Below, in pieces: positions 17,945-26,385 of a stretch of DNA of 64,000 nucleotides. The stretch spans positions 1,431,529-1,495,528 of the forward strand of contig NZ_JAGGKR010000001.1 of the NCBI RefSeq assembly GCF_017873855.1. Direction: 5' to 3'. This stretch comes from Methanolinea mesophila (GTDB taxonomy: Archaea; Halobacteriota; Methanomicrobia; Methanomicrobiales; Methanospirillaceae). Position 1 is the stretch's first letter, and every line of letters begins with the position of its first letter. The translations under genes and the position numbers were made by a program. The notes beneath the pieces are model-generated. The model saw only the letters and a program-made list of their open reading frames with translations, searched no databases and was not told the DNA's origin.

Positions 17945-18686
17945 ACGGGAGATCATCATCCGGTTCGAGGACGTGACCAAGATCTACCCCCTCCCCGCAG
18001 GGGATGTCACCGCCTTAAACCATGTCAGTCTCGATGTGCGCCGGGGCGAGTTCATCGCCATCATGGGACCCTCGGGCTCGGGAAAATCGACCCTGCTGAA
18101 CCTCATGGGGAGCCTTGACACCCCGACCGGCGGGGAGCTGTATATCGAGGGAAAACGGGTCAGGGGAATGAGCGACGAGGAGCTGACCAGCCTTCGCCGC
18201 GACCATATCGGGTTCATCTTCCAGCAGTTCAACCTGATCCCCCTCTTCACCGCCATCGAGAATGTCCAGTACCCGTATATCCTCAAGACCGGGGACCGGA
18301 GTAGCCTCGATCGGTGCAAGGAGGTGCTCGCGTCGATGGACCTGGAAGAGTCCCTCTTCTCCCACAAGCCGAGCGAACTCTCCGGGGGCCAGCAGCAGCG
18401 GGTGGCCATCGCGAGAGCGCTGGTCAATGACCCCGAGATCCTTATGGCCGACGAACCGACGGGAAACCTTGACACCAAAACCGGAAAGGCCATCATGGAG
18501 CTCCTGCGTGACCTCAACAAGACCCGCGGGAAGACCATCATCATGGTCACCCATGACCCGAACATCGCCCGTTACGCAGACCGGACCATCCGCATCGTGG
18601 ACGGCAGGATCAAGACGGACGAGCAGGAATCCGCACCCGGGCCGGGAACCCCCGGGACAACCCCTCCGGAAGGGCAGGCCGCGTGA
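17928..18686 (+). CDS. MacB/LolD-type ABC transporter ATPase
   Basis: A 252-residue ABC ATPase with Walker [10 protein letters not shown] (about residues 44-52), Q-loop [10 protein letters not shown], signature [15 protein letters not shown], Walker [13 protein letters not shown] and the H-loop [12 protein letters not shown]. The [12 protein letters not shown] form is diagnostic of the LolD/MacB subfamily, which couples to FtsX-like permeases rather than to channel-forming importers. ATG 17928 overlaps the CARDB gene; the frame's earlier start is out of family. A Pro-rich C-terminal tail follows the domain. The permease follows after 73 bases. Confidence 0.94.
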   Translation: MSQAPEREIIIRFEDVTKIYPLPAGDVTALNHVSLDVRRGEFIAIMGPSGSGKSTLLNLMGSLDTPTGGELYIEGKRVRGMSDEELTSLRRDHIGFIFQQFNLIPLFTAIENVQYPYILKTGDRSSLDRCKEVLASMDLEESLFSHKPSELSGGQQQRVAIARALVNDPEILMADEPTGNLDTKTGKAIMELLRDLNKTRGKTIIMVTHDPNIARYADRTIRIVDGRIKTDEQESAPGPGTPGTTPPEGQAA

Positions 18687-18759
18687 TGAGACCGGACACG
18701 GGAGATCCCCTGCGGCACGGGACGCCCGGGATAGGGAATGACGAGGGGGAGGATGTTCC

Positions 18760-19929
18760 GTGAATTCGATCGTATTCTTTGAATTCGCAAAAAGGAACGT
18801 GAAAATACACTGGCTGCGCTCCCTGCTCGCCACACTCGGGATCATCATCGGGGTGGCCACCATCACCTCCATGGGTATCCTGGGTAACGGCCTGGTGCTC
18901 TCGATCAGTGACAGCCTCTCCACGGTGGGGGACACGATCATCGTATCCCCCCACTCGGGAGGAGGGATACGGGTCGGCGGCGCGTCGACCGACTATATCA
19001 CCGACCGCCAGGTGGAGCAGATCACCCGGGCAGTGACACCGAATCTCGCCATCCCGATATATTCAGGCGGGTCCAGGATGAAGGTGGGATCCAAGGATAC
19101 TGCCGGGGTGATCTACGGTATCCCGAGCAGCGATATCCCCTCCCTCCTGGAGCTCGACCAGGGAGCCTACATCCGGGGGTCGTCCGGGGCCATGGTCGGG
19201 GCGCAGTTCGCGAGGGAGAACAACCTCATCGTCGGTTCGCGTATAACCGTCGGGGACAAGGGAACGCTCCGGGTGGTCGGGATCCTGAAGGAACGGGGGA
19301 TGGGCTTCGACATCAACCCGGACTACGGCATCGTGGTGGACAGCAAGTGGTTCGAACAAGCCTACAACCGGACCAGCGGCTACGACATGGTCATCGTCAA
19401 GGTAGGAGACATCAACACTATCGAGGAGGTCAAGGACTCCGTCGACAAGGCCCTGAACCGGCGGGAGACGGTCGTGGACGTGATCGATACCAAGGCGATC
19501 CTCGAGACCATCCTCACCGCGTTCTCCCAGATCAGCACCTTTACCCTGGCTATCGGGGGGATCTCGCTCATCGTGGCCGGGGTCTCCATCTTAAACATCA
19601 TGATGATGTCGGTTACCGAGCGGATCAAGGAGATCGGGATCATCAGGAGCATCGGGACCCAGCGGAGGGAGGTCCTGATGATGTTCCTCTACGAGGCGCT
19701 GATCCTCGGGGTGATAGGAGCCGCGATCGGGGGAGGGCTCTCCCTCCTCGGGGGTTGGGCGATAAGCGCCCTCCTGCTCAATACCACCCAGTACCTCCTG
19801 GTGCCCTCGAGCCTGGTCTATATCCTCTACGGTATGGGGTTCGGTATCGCCACCGCACTCCTCTCCGGATTTTATCCCGCCTGGAAGGCCTCGAACTTAA
19901 ACCCCATCGAAGCCCTGCGGCACGAGTAA
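18760..19929 (+). CDS. MacB/FtsX-type ABC transporter permease
   Basis: The 389-residue protein shows the FtsX/MacB layout: N-terminal membrane helix (WLRSLLATLGIIIGVATITSM), a large MacB periplasmic domain (about 60-260), then three C-terminal helices starting at FTLAIGGISLIVAGVSILNI and including the conserved RIKEIGIIRSIGTQRREVLMMFLYEAL coupling segment. It starts with GTG at 18760; GGGGGAGG a few bases upstream supports this. With the ATPase and the CARDB protein it should make a mechanotransmission-type exporter or envelope remodelling machine; no cargo can be predicted. Confidence 0.92.
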   Translation: MNSIVFFEFAKRNVKIHWLRSLLATLGIIIGVATITSMGILGNGLVLSISDSLSTVGDTIIVSPHSGGGIRVGGASTDYITDRQVEQITRAVTPNLAIPIYSGGSRMKVGSKDTAGVIYGIPSSDIPSLLELDQGAYIRGSSGAMVGAQFARENNLIVGSRITVGDKGTLRVVGILKERGMGFDINPDYGIVVDSKWFEQAYNRTSGYDMVIVKVGDINTIEEVKDSVDKALNRRETVVDVIDTKAILETILTAFSQISTFTLAIGGISLIVAGVSILNIMMMSVTERIKEIGIIRSIGTQRREVLMMFLYEALILGVIGAAIGGGLSLLGGWAISALLLNTTQYLLVPSSLVYILYGMGFGIATALLSGFYPAWKASNLNPIEALRHE

Positions 19930-20042
19930 TTCCCCGGGACAACTTCCCTTTTTTTCCTTGGCCATTCACAGGCATAGAATACATGGAACCGGGGTCATTG
20001 TCGATTCATGCAGCTCTCCATTTTCTCCCTGGCCGGCGGTGA

Positions 20043-20194
20043 AATGCGCAAGCGTTTCCACGAGGGAGGAGTGATAATGCGGAGCGTTTCCACGAAGTGA
20101 TAATGCGCAAGCGTTTCCACGAGGGAGGAGTGATAATGCGCAAGCGTTTCCACGAAGTGATAATGCGCAAGCGTTTCCACGAGGGAGGAGTGAT
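20043..20194 (+). repeat. Alternating 33/27-base tandem repeat
   Basis: Five consecutive units all containing AATGCGCAAGCGTTTCCACG: long units end AGGGAGGAGTGAT (33 bases) and short ones AAGTGAT (26-27 bases), in the order long-short-long-short-long. A super-unit is therefore about 60 bases. Copies are nearly identical; the second unit alone has GCGGAGCG for GCGCAAGCG. It is intergenic, ending 40 bases before the DUF3784-like gene. No spacers, so not CRISPR. Confidence 0.85.
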
Positions 20195-20234
20195 AACCCT
20201 GCAGGTGCAATAGGTTATAAAGCGGGGTGCGTTC

Positions 20235-20564
20235 ATGGCGTCTTTCATCCTCCTCATCATCACCGAGTTCCTCTTCCTCGTGTTTGCCGTGCTCGGCTAC
20301 ACCATCAGGATCAAAAAACGAGTCGACGTTATCGCCGGGTACCAGAAAGGGACCATAAGGGACCCGGACGGGCTCTCCCGGTGGGTGGGGAACAACCTCT
20401 TCTTCCTCGCCGGATGCTCCCTCGCCGCGATGGTGGGAATCCTGGTCTTCCCGGACCAGGAAGTGGTAATCTTCATGGTCCTCATCACACTGGTCCCGAT
20501 CGTGAGCGTGATCACCGCACTCAGGTCGAAAAGGTTCGAACAACCGCCGGAGAAGAAGAAATAA
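20235..20564 (+). CDS. Small DUF3784-like membrane protein
   Basis: A 109-residue protein with three predicted membrane helices: FILLIITEFLFLVFAVLGYT at the N-terminus, LFFLAGCSLAAMVGILVF in the middle and VIFMVLITLVPIVSVIT near the end, followed by a Lys/Glu-rich tail. The loop IKKRVDVIAGYQKGTIRDPD resembles the conserved loop of DUF3784 proteins. Function unknown. It lies just after the tandem repeat; AT-rich GGTTATAAAGC at about 20211-20221 could be its TATA box, which would start the transcript very near the ATG. Confidence 0.65.
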   Translation: MASFILLIITEFLFLVFAVLGYTIRIKKRVDVIAGYQKGTIRDPDGLSRWVGNNLFFLAGCSLAAMVGILVFPDQEVVIFMVLITLVPIVSVITALRSKRFEQPPEKKK

Positions 20565-20714
20565 CGGCCTGGTTGAGATCATTTTTCCCGTGACTTCTTT
20601 CGGCTCCTTCCGACACCGTCGTCGGCCACCCGTACGCCGTACGATATCTTTGAAAAAGGTAGCACAGGGCCTGTAACGGCAGAGTAATCTGCCGGACACA
20701 TAAGAGCGAGCGTA

Positions 20715-20966
20715 TCAATCCGGCGAGAAGGATATATCCCGCATCCTGATCTCTTCCAAAAGGGGAAGGATGTCCGCCGGGGCGAATCCGTCATCGAACG
20801 GAGTGAAGTATACCTCACCACCCTCGAGGACCAGCAGGCAGAGAGGGGTGTTCCGGCCGGCAAAATGCCGGGGGCCACGGTGCCGTTCCCCACGGCTGAC
20901 GAGATAGATCTCCCGGTCTCCGGCGAGAAAAGGTCCATTAACCTCGTAGTCGAAATCCCAGGTCAT
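20715..20966 (-). CDS. Small hypothetical protein coupled to DUF2953 gene
   Basis: An 83-residue acidic protein starting MTWDFDYEVNGPFLAG with no recognised domain. It has a strand-rich N-terminal half and a C-terminal helix (DILPLLEEIRMRD). Its start overlaps the stop of the DUF2953 gene by 4 bases, giving good evidence that it is real and translated by coupling. No signal peptide or membrane segment. Confidence 0.65.
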   Translation of the reverse strand: MTWDFDYEVNGPFLAGDREIYLVSRGERHRGPRHFAGRNTPLCLLVLEGGEVYFTPFDDGFAPADILPLLEEIRMRDISFSPD

Positions 20967-21670
20967 TCTGATCCTCCCTGTCGGAATGCGGCTACGAGTT
21001 CCCGGAACTCCGGGGTTAGGGCAAGGCCGATGGCGAGGATCACGAGAGTCAGGGGACGTGAAACCCTGATCCTGCAGTCAGCCTTCCCTTCGAGCACTGG
21101 ATGGGTAAAGACCGGGGTAACCTCGACCGATACGTCCGGGACCAAGAAGAGGAAGGGACGGAGCGCGGAGTACGCCCCGAAGAAACGGCCAGTCTCGGCG
21201 GCACCGGAGAGGCCGACGGTAACGTCGCAGTCCAGGCGTTCAAGCGAGGTCGCATGCCACATGGCGCGTAAAAGCGAACGAGCCCGGGTACCGAACCGGA
21301 GGAGAACCCCGAGTGTCCTGACCAGCCCTCCCAGGCGCCATGCCTCCCGTCCTGTTTTTAACCATTCCTCTTCCGGGTGTTTCGCTTCGTGCCGCTCCGG
21401 GGGCATTCCGGGAATGAACCCCGGGGCAGTTCCGGTGAAAGGGGCGGTATAAACCTGCTTTTTCCCCACGAGGACGGAGAACAGGAGCTCGCCTCCGGTC
21501 CAGGCCATCAGTATTCCCGCGAGGCCCCACCCGACACGGAATTCCGCCCGGGCATATTCGCCGTAGCGTTCGGCAAGGAGCCCGATCACCAGGGGGATTC
21601 TCCACAGGAGATAGTAAAAGAGGCATATCGCGCCGATGAGTGCAAAAAGGACTGGGAGGTAGGGATCCAT
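20963..21670 (-). CDS. DUF2953-domain membrane-associated protein (YtfI-like)
   Basis: A 235-residue protein with an N-terminal membrane helix (LPVLFALIGAICLFYYLLW) and the DUF2953 pattern: a strand-rich region near YARAEFRVGWGLAG, a central helical part, and a C-terminal LERLDCDVTVGLSGAAETG followed by the G-Y-like FFGAYSALRPFLFL region. In Bacillus the DUF2953 protein YtfI is encoded next to YtfJ (GerW family). Here too the gerW homologue lies 36 bases upstream on the same strand, and a small gene overlaps the 3' end. Function is unknown. Confidence 0.8.
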   Translation of the reverse strand: MDPYLPVLFALIGAICLFYYLLWRIPLVIGLLAERYGEYARAEFRVGWGLAGILMAWTGGELLFSVLVGKKQVYTAPFTGTAPGFIPGMPPERHEAKHPEEEWLKTGREAWRLGGLVRTLGVLLRFGTRARSLLRAMWHATSLERLDCDVTVGLSGAAETGRFFGAYSALRPFLFLVPDVSVEVTPVFTHPVLEGKADCRIRVSRPLTLVILAIGLALTPEFRELVAAFRQGGSE

Positions 21671-21706
21671 CGTCTTCCCCGGCGGAGTCTTCGGGAAGAG
21701 GACGGA

Positions 21707-22117
21707 TTACTTGCCTTCCTCGCTCTTCGTGTCAGGCGTGCGCTTCGCGTCCATGGCCTTCAGGGCCTCGATCACCCGCGGGGCGAGCGACTCGGAGAGG
21801 GCGGAGATGACCTGCGCGACCGGGTTGTCCTTCCGGAGCGAGAGGACCTGGATCCCCTCCACACCGCGGACGTCCTTGTGCACGATCACCAGGGCCACCG
21901 GGGAGATCCCTCCGCCGCCGCCGGCTCCCGCTCCTTCTCCAGCACCTTCCTTTCCGCGGCAGTGCCCCGCACCGAACCCGAACCCGAACTCTGCGACGGG
22001 TATCACCACCTTGTCTCCCAGGTCGATGGCGTCCCCCATAATATGGGACGGAGAGAGGAGGCGGTCAAGTTCGTCGGCCGTTGTTTTGAGCATTTCTTCT
22101 CCGGTCATGACATTCAC
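21707..22117 (-). CDS. GerW (YtfJ)-family protein
   Basis: The 136-residue protein matches the GerW/YtfJ family: an N-terminal helix (LKTTADELDRLLSP), VIPVAEFGFGFGAG, a Gly-rich loop of about 25 residues, then ISPVALVIVHKDVRGVEGIQVLSL and a C-terminal helix. In Bacillus it is a sporulation protein needed for germination; methanogens do not sporulate, so the archaeal role differs and is unknown. It probably forms one operon with DUF2953 and the small gene downstream. Confidence 0.88.
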   Translation of the reverse strand: MNVMTGEEMLKTTADELDRLLSPSHIMGDAIDLGDKVVIPVAEFGFGFGAGHCRGKEGAGEGAGAGGGGGISPVALVIVHKDVRGVEGIQVLSLRKDNPVAQVISALSESLAPRVIEALKAMDAKRTPDTKSEEGK

Positions 22118-22184
22118 GAGTCAACTAGGGAGAGCTAGTATAAGTATATTCTCCAGAAACCGGTAATCCCGGGATGAATTGAGT

Positions 22185-23108
22185 ATGCCAGTCAGGAACA
22201 ACCGAAAGGAGGCAGGCAGTGCGGATTACTGGGGAGAGGACGATCCCTGTGCGGGAGCGGACTGGAACGCCGTATGGAGGGTGCGGCACCTTCGCCACCA
22301 GTCATCGGAGGGCTTCCTGGACAGCCTTCACGTCTGGGACCGGGAGGAGAATGCAGAGCGCTATGACCGGATTGCGAGGAGTGAATATTCCCGGCGGGTC
22401 GGAGAGACTCTCGCCGGGCTCCCCCTCAATCCAACGTCCAGGGTGCTCGACATCGGTGCGGGACCGGGTACGCTGGCCATCCCCCTCGCCCCCCTGGTGC
22501 GGGAGATCACCACGGTAGAGCCTGCGGCGGGAATGACCCGCGTGCTCCGCCGGAAACTGGAAGAGGACGGGATAGGGAACGTACAGGTGGTGCCCCGCAC
22601 CTGGGAGGACGTGGACCCCGGACGGGACCTTTCTGGCCCTTACGACCTGGTGATCGCCTCCCTCTCCCTCTCGATGCCCGATATCAGGGAGGCGGTGGAA
22701 AAGATGGTATCGGTCTGTTCGGGATCGGTACACATCTTCTGGTTTGCAGACCCGCCGTTCTGGGAAAGGAGTTATCTCGCTACCTGGCCGGCCCTCCACG
22801 GGGTGCCGTTCTCTCCCGGACCGAAGGCTGACTGCCTGTACATGGTACTTTGCCAGATGGGGATCTATCCCGACGTGGAGATGCGGGTACTCGACAAGCG
22901 GTACCGGTTTGCCTCGCGTGATGAGATGTACGGACATTTCCGCTTCCGGTTCGGGGTGGAAAACCCGGACCAGGAACAGGTCATGCGGAAATATCTCGAC
23001 GGGGTTGCGGAAGAGGAGGGGGGATCCCTGACCATTTCCGGCGATTCGCGCTATGCCTGGATTCACTGGGAACCGGGTGCGGCAAGGTCGGGAGCGCTCG
23101 CGAAATAG
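22185..23108 (+). CDS. Class I SAM-dependent methyltransferase
   Basis: About 307 residues with the SAM-binding motif VLDIGAGPGTLAIPLA near residue 86, the acidic end of strand 2 in ITTVEPAAGM, and VPRTWEDVDPG and YDLVIASLSLSMPD as motifs for the third and fourth strands. An N-terminal helical extension (ADWNAVWRVRHLRHQS, HVWDREENAERYD) resembles archaeal methyltransferases of this COG, whose substrates are unknown. TTG at 22179 is an alternative start two codons upstream. Single gene between divergent and convergent neighbours. Confidence 0.87.
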   Translation: MPVRNNRKEAGSADYWGEDDPCAGADWNAVWRVRHLRHQSSEGFLDSLHVWDREENAERYDRIARSEYSRRVGETLAGLPLNPTSRVLDIGAGPGTLAIPLAPLVREITTVEPAAGMTRVLRRKLEEDGIGNVQVVPRTWEDVDPGRDLSGPYDLVIASLSLSMPDIREAVEKMVSVCSGSVHIFWFADPPFWERSYLATWPALHGVPFSPGPKADCLYMVLCQMGIYPDVEMRVLDKRYRFASRDEMYGHFRFRFGVENPDQEQVMRKYLDGVAEEEGGSLTISGDSRYAWIHWEPGAARSGALAK

Positions 23109-23110
23109 AG

Positions 23111-24562
23111 CTACCAGCCAAGGAACAGGCTTTTAGTCCGGGTATAGGAGTGGTATGCCTCCACGCCGTTCTCCCTTCCGATCCCGCTCTCCTTCACCCC
23201 GCCGAAGGGGACCTCGGGGGGGACGGTGAGGTGGCGGTTCACCCATATCACCCCGGCGCGGACCCGGGAGAATACTTCTTTCGCGACCCCGAGGTCCCTG
23301 GTCCAGACAGATGCTCCGAGGCCGTAGGGAGACCGGTTCGCCTCCGAGATGGCTGCGTCGAGATCGGGGATGCACATCACGGGGAGCACCGGGCCAAAGA
23401 CCTCCCGGCAGAGGAGCGCCGATCCCGGGTGGGGGTCCGTCACGATAGTAGGAGCATAATAATAACCCCTGGAAAGGTCTCCCTCGACCGGAACATACCC
23501 CCCCGCCACGATTTTCCCTTCGTCCCTGGCACGCAACTCGTCCATCAGGGAGACGATCCGCTCTCTTTGGAAATTTCCCGCGAGGGGACCCATATCCACT
23601 CCAGGGACCATCCCGTTTCCCACCCGGAGCGCATTTACCTTCGCCATGAGCAGCCGCATGAATTCAGGGGCTACCGACTGGTGCACGAAGAGCCGCTTCA
23701 CCGCGGTACAGGTCTGCCCCGAGTTGTAGAACCTTCCCCTGACCGCTCCTGCCGCCGCCTTTTCCAGGTCCGCATCTTTCCACACGATCATCGGATCGGA
23801 ACCCCCGAGCTCAAGGGTGAGTGCCTTCAACCCCCCGGCTGCAAGCTCCCGTATCCGGCATCCGGTCGCGGTATCCCCGGTGAAGGAGACTTTCGCGATT
23901 CCAGGGTGGCGGGCGATAGCCTCCCCCACCGCCTCGCCGGGCCCGGTGACCAGGTTCAGCACACCGGGAGGGAGGCCGGCATGCTCCATCAGGGCCGTTA
24001 TCTTCAACGCGGTGATCGGGGTCTGGGAGGCAGGCTTGAAGACCATCGTATTCCCCGCAAGCAGGGCCGGACCCACTTTCCACCCCATGATCAGCGCCGG
24101 CATGTTCCAGGGAACGATCGCCCCGCAGACCCCCAGCGGTTCCCGGGTCACGAGGCAATCGCCGAGAGGACCCAGGGGGAGAAGATCTCCCCGAATCCCG
24201 GCGGATATACCGGCATAAAATTCAAGGATGTTTGCAAATCCCCTGATCTCGTCGGTCGCCTCCCGGATGGGTTTTCCCTGCTCGGCGGTAAGGGTCCGGG
24301 CGAGCGCCTCGTGATCCTCCCTGACCAGGTGGGCGGCCCGGAACAGCACCATCCCCCGTTCACGAACCGTCTTTTTTGCCCACCCGTCGAAAGCATCGCC
24401 TGCCGCACGAACGGCGAGGTCGACCTCTGTGGCGGACCCGCGGGGTACCCGGTCGATCTCGACCCCGGTCGCCGGGTTGATCACCGGCATCCAGCGGTCT
24501 TCCGCGGACGCGATCTCCTCTCCCCCGATTCTCATATGCATGGGGAAGCATAGCGCAGCCAT
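23111..24562 (-). CDS. NAD(P)-dependent aldehyde dehydrogenase
   Basis: A full-length 483-residue ALDH: the Rossmann loop FKPASQTPITAL, SFTGDTATGCRI, the general-base Glu in LTLELGGSDPM, the nucleophilic Cys in NSGQTCTAVKRLFV, and the EVFGPVLPVM and VWVNRH-like (VIWVNRHLTVPPEVPFGG) C-terminal motifs. It resembles succinate-semialdehyde/lactaldehyde dehydrogenases. In methanogens a lactaldehyde dehydrogenase (CofA) makes lactate for F420; assignment to that role is only a possibility. Later Mets at 24541 or 24535 may be the true start. Confidence 0.9.
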   Translation of the reverse strand: MAALCFPMHMRIGGEEIASAEDRWMPVINPATGVEIDRVPRGSATEVDLAVRAAGDAFDGWAKKTVRERGMVLFRAAHLVREDHEALARTLTAEQGKPIREATDEIRGFANILEFYAGISAGIRGDLLPLGPLGDCLVTREPLGVCGAIVPWNMPALIMGWKVGPALLAGNTMVFKPASQTPITALKITALMEHAGLPPGVLNLVTGPGEAVGEAIARHPGIAKVSFTGDTATGCRIRELAAGGLKALTLELGGSDPMIVWKDADLEKAAAGAVRGRFYNSGQTCTAVKRLFVHQSVAPEFMRLLMAKVNALRVGNGMVPGVDMGPLAGNFQRERIVSLMDELRARDEGKIVAGGYVPVEGDLSRGYYYAPTIVTDPHPGSALLCREVFGPVLPVMCIPDLDAAISEANRSPYGLGASVWTRDLGVAKEVFSRVRAGVIWVNRHLTVPPEVPFGGVKESGIGRENGVEAYHSYTRTKSLFLGW

Positions 24563-24642
24563 CCGGGATAACCGATACGGATCTCTGCAGGGGCCATCGG
24601 GGTAATCCGGGAGAAAAAAAAGAGGAATTTTTCAAAAAGGTG

Positions 24643-26235
24643 TTATTCCTTTCTCCGAAGCAGGAGGGCTGCGGAGAGTCCGAGCGCACAAAGACCCGCG
24701 AAGGGAAGGGCTCCCGCCTTCGTGGTGGGGCTCGGAGTCGGGGTCGGGGTCGGCGTGAAGGTCGCGCTGACCGTGGTGGTCTGGCCCGCGGTCACCTGCA
24801 CGGTGGACTGCCAGTCGGCGTAACCGCCGAGGGTGAGCATCACCACGTGGGAACCGGGAGAGATGCCCTGCAGGGTAAGGGGAGAGTATCCCCGGTAGGC
24901 GTTATCCACGTACACTTCGGCCCCGGACGGGTTCGAATCGATATAGAGCGTTCCCGAGGTGGGGGGCTGGGGATTCTGGGAGAGCGTGACCGCGACGGTG
25001 GTAACCTGCCCGGCATACACGGTCACGGTGGTGGTGTAGTCCTGGTACCCGGAGAGCTGGAGCATAACCGTGTGGCTCCCGGGCACGATACCGTTGATGT
25101 CAAAGGAGTCCCCGGGGATGGTCCTCCCGTAATACGATCCGTCCACGTAGATCGCCGCTCCGGCAGGGACGGAGCTCACGGCGATATCACCGGTCTGCGC
25201 AGCCTGGTTCGGGGTCAGGGTGGGGTAAATCGAGGTGGTCTGGCCGGGGTTTATGGTCACGGTGCTGCTGTAGGGCTGGTACCCGGCGAGCCTCAGGGTG
25301 ACCGAGTGCTGGCCGTACGCAAGGTTCCCCACGGTCCTCGGGGTGCTCCCGTAGTAGGACCCGTCGATGTAGAGGTCCGCGCCCGAGGGAGAGGAGCTGA
25401 CCTGGAGGTTTCCGGTGGTGGTGCTCGGGGTCAGGAACGCGTTAAGGGTGGTGACCTGGCCCGAATTTACGGTCACTTGTGCGTAATAGGTCTGGTACCC
25501 TGAGAGGTAGATTGAGATCGAGTGGCTCCCCGAAGAGACCCCGCTGAAGGTGCAGGGAGTGGTCTGGGTATATCCGTTGTCGAGTGTGCAGCGCGCGCCG
25601 GATGGGTTCGAGGTTACGTACACTGAACCGCTGGTCTGGGCGGGCTGCAGGTTCGCCTGCACGTAAATGGTCTGGCCCGGCTGGGGATTCTGGTTGTAGG
25701 TCTGGGTCCAGGTCTGGTATCCCGGGTAGGAGATGCTGATCGTGTGCCGGGGTGTCGCCTGAGTGTATACCGTAACCGTTACCGGGGTCTCGCCCTTGTA
25801 CTGGCCGTCAAAGGTCACTTCGCCACCGCTCGGGGAGGACTGGATATCGAAATAGCCCGTATCCCCGCCGACCGGGGTGGTCACGGTGGGGATGGTGATG
25901 GTCACCGTGGGAGTGACCGGACTCGGCGTGAGCACCGCGTTGAACTGGGTGGTCGTGCCGGGTTCGGGGTTCCCGGGGACATACTCTGTCCAGGTCTCGT
26001 ACCCCTCGAGCGATACCTCGATGGTATGACCGGGAGTGCCGGACACGGGAATGGTCGCGATCACGGGGGTTGTGCCTTCGTACTTACCGTCGATCGTCAC
26101 GCTGGCACCCATAGGTGCCGAGGAGATCGAGTAATAGGCGACGTCTCCGCCGACCTGGTTCGCGCTCACAAGCCCGATACAGGTTCCGATCAGGATGAAA
26201 AGCGCAAATATCGTGATAAATGTCTTTAGACGCAT
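24643..26235 (-). CDS. Large PEGA-domain surface protein with C-terminal membrane tag
   Basis: A 530-residue exported protein: signal peptide (FITIFALFILIGTCIGLVSA), then about six PEGA domains of roughly 70-75 residues each, recognisable by pairs such as GASVTIDGKYEGTTP ... GYETWTEYV and GADLYIDGSYYGSTP ... GYQPYSSTV, joined by Thr/Pro linkers. The C-terminus has a PTPTPTPSPTTKAG linker, a hydrophobic helix and RRKE, like a sorting signal. PEGA domains are short beta modules on archaeal cell surfaces. GGTGACAGACT just before the ATG supports the start. Internal repeats differ, so they are not recent duplications. Confidence 0.9.
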   Translation of the reverse strand: MRLKTFITIFALFILIGTCIGLVSANQVGGDVAYYSISSAPMGASVTIDGKYEGTTPVIATIPVSGTPGHTIEVSLEGYETWTEYVPGNPEPGTTTQFNAVLTPSPVTPTVTITIPTVTTPVGGDTGYFDIQSSPSGGEVTFDGQYKGETPVTVTVYTQATPRHTISISYPGYQTWTQTYNQNPQPGQTIYVQANLQPAQTSGSVYVTSNPSGARCTLDNGYTQTTPCTFSGVSSGSHSISIYLSGYQTYYAQVTVNSGQVTTLNAFLTPSTTTGNLQVSSSPSGADLYIDGSYYGSTPRTVGNLAYGQHSVTLRLAGYQPYSSTVTINPGQTTSIYPTLTPNQAAQTGDIAVSSVPAGAAIYVDGSYYGRTIPGDSFDINGIVPGSHTVMLQLSGYQDYTTTVTVYAGQVTTVAVTLSQNPQPPTSGTLYIDSNPSGAEVYVDNAYRGYSPLTLQGISPGSHVVMLTLGGYADWQSTVQVTAGQTTTVSATFTPTPTPTPSPTTKAGALPFAGLCALGLSAALLLRRKE

Positions 26236-26385
26236 AGTCTGTCACCAGTTGTTTCGATACAGATGGTGGAGACGGAAGCACATAAATCAATTCTTATCAA
26301 TCCGGGCCTGCACGGGCGAAATGATTATGAGGGCGGAGGGGACCCATTCACGTAACACCTGGGGATCCGACCCCGGGGGCGAACG

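Noticed and set aside
20043-20194. CRISPR-like array
   Set aside because: The units are directly adjacent with no unique spacers, and alternate in length; no cas gene is near.
20006-20699. Long minus-strand open frames across the tandem repeat and the DUF3784-like gene
   Set aside because: They read the antisense of the repeat (repeated ETLAHYH-type peptides) and of a well-supported gene, with no domain.
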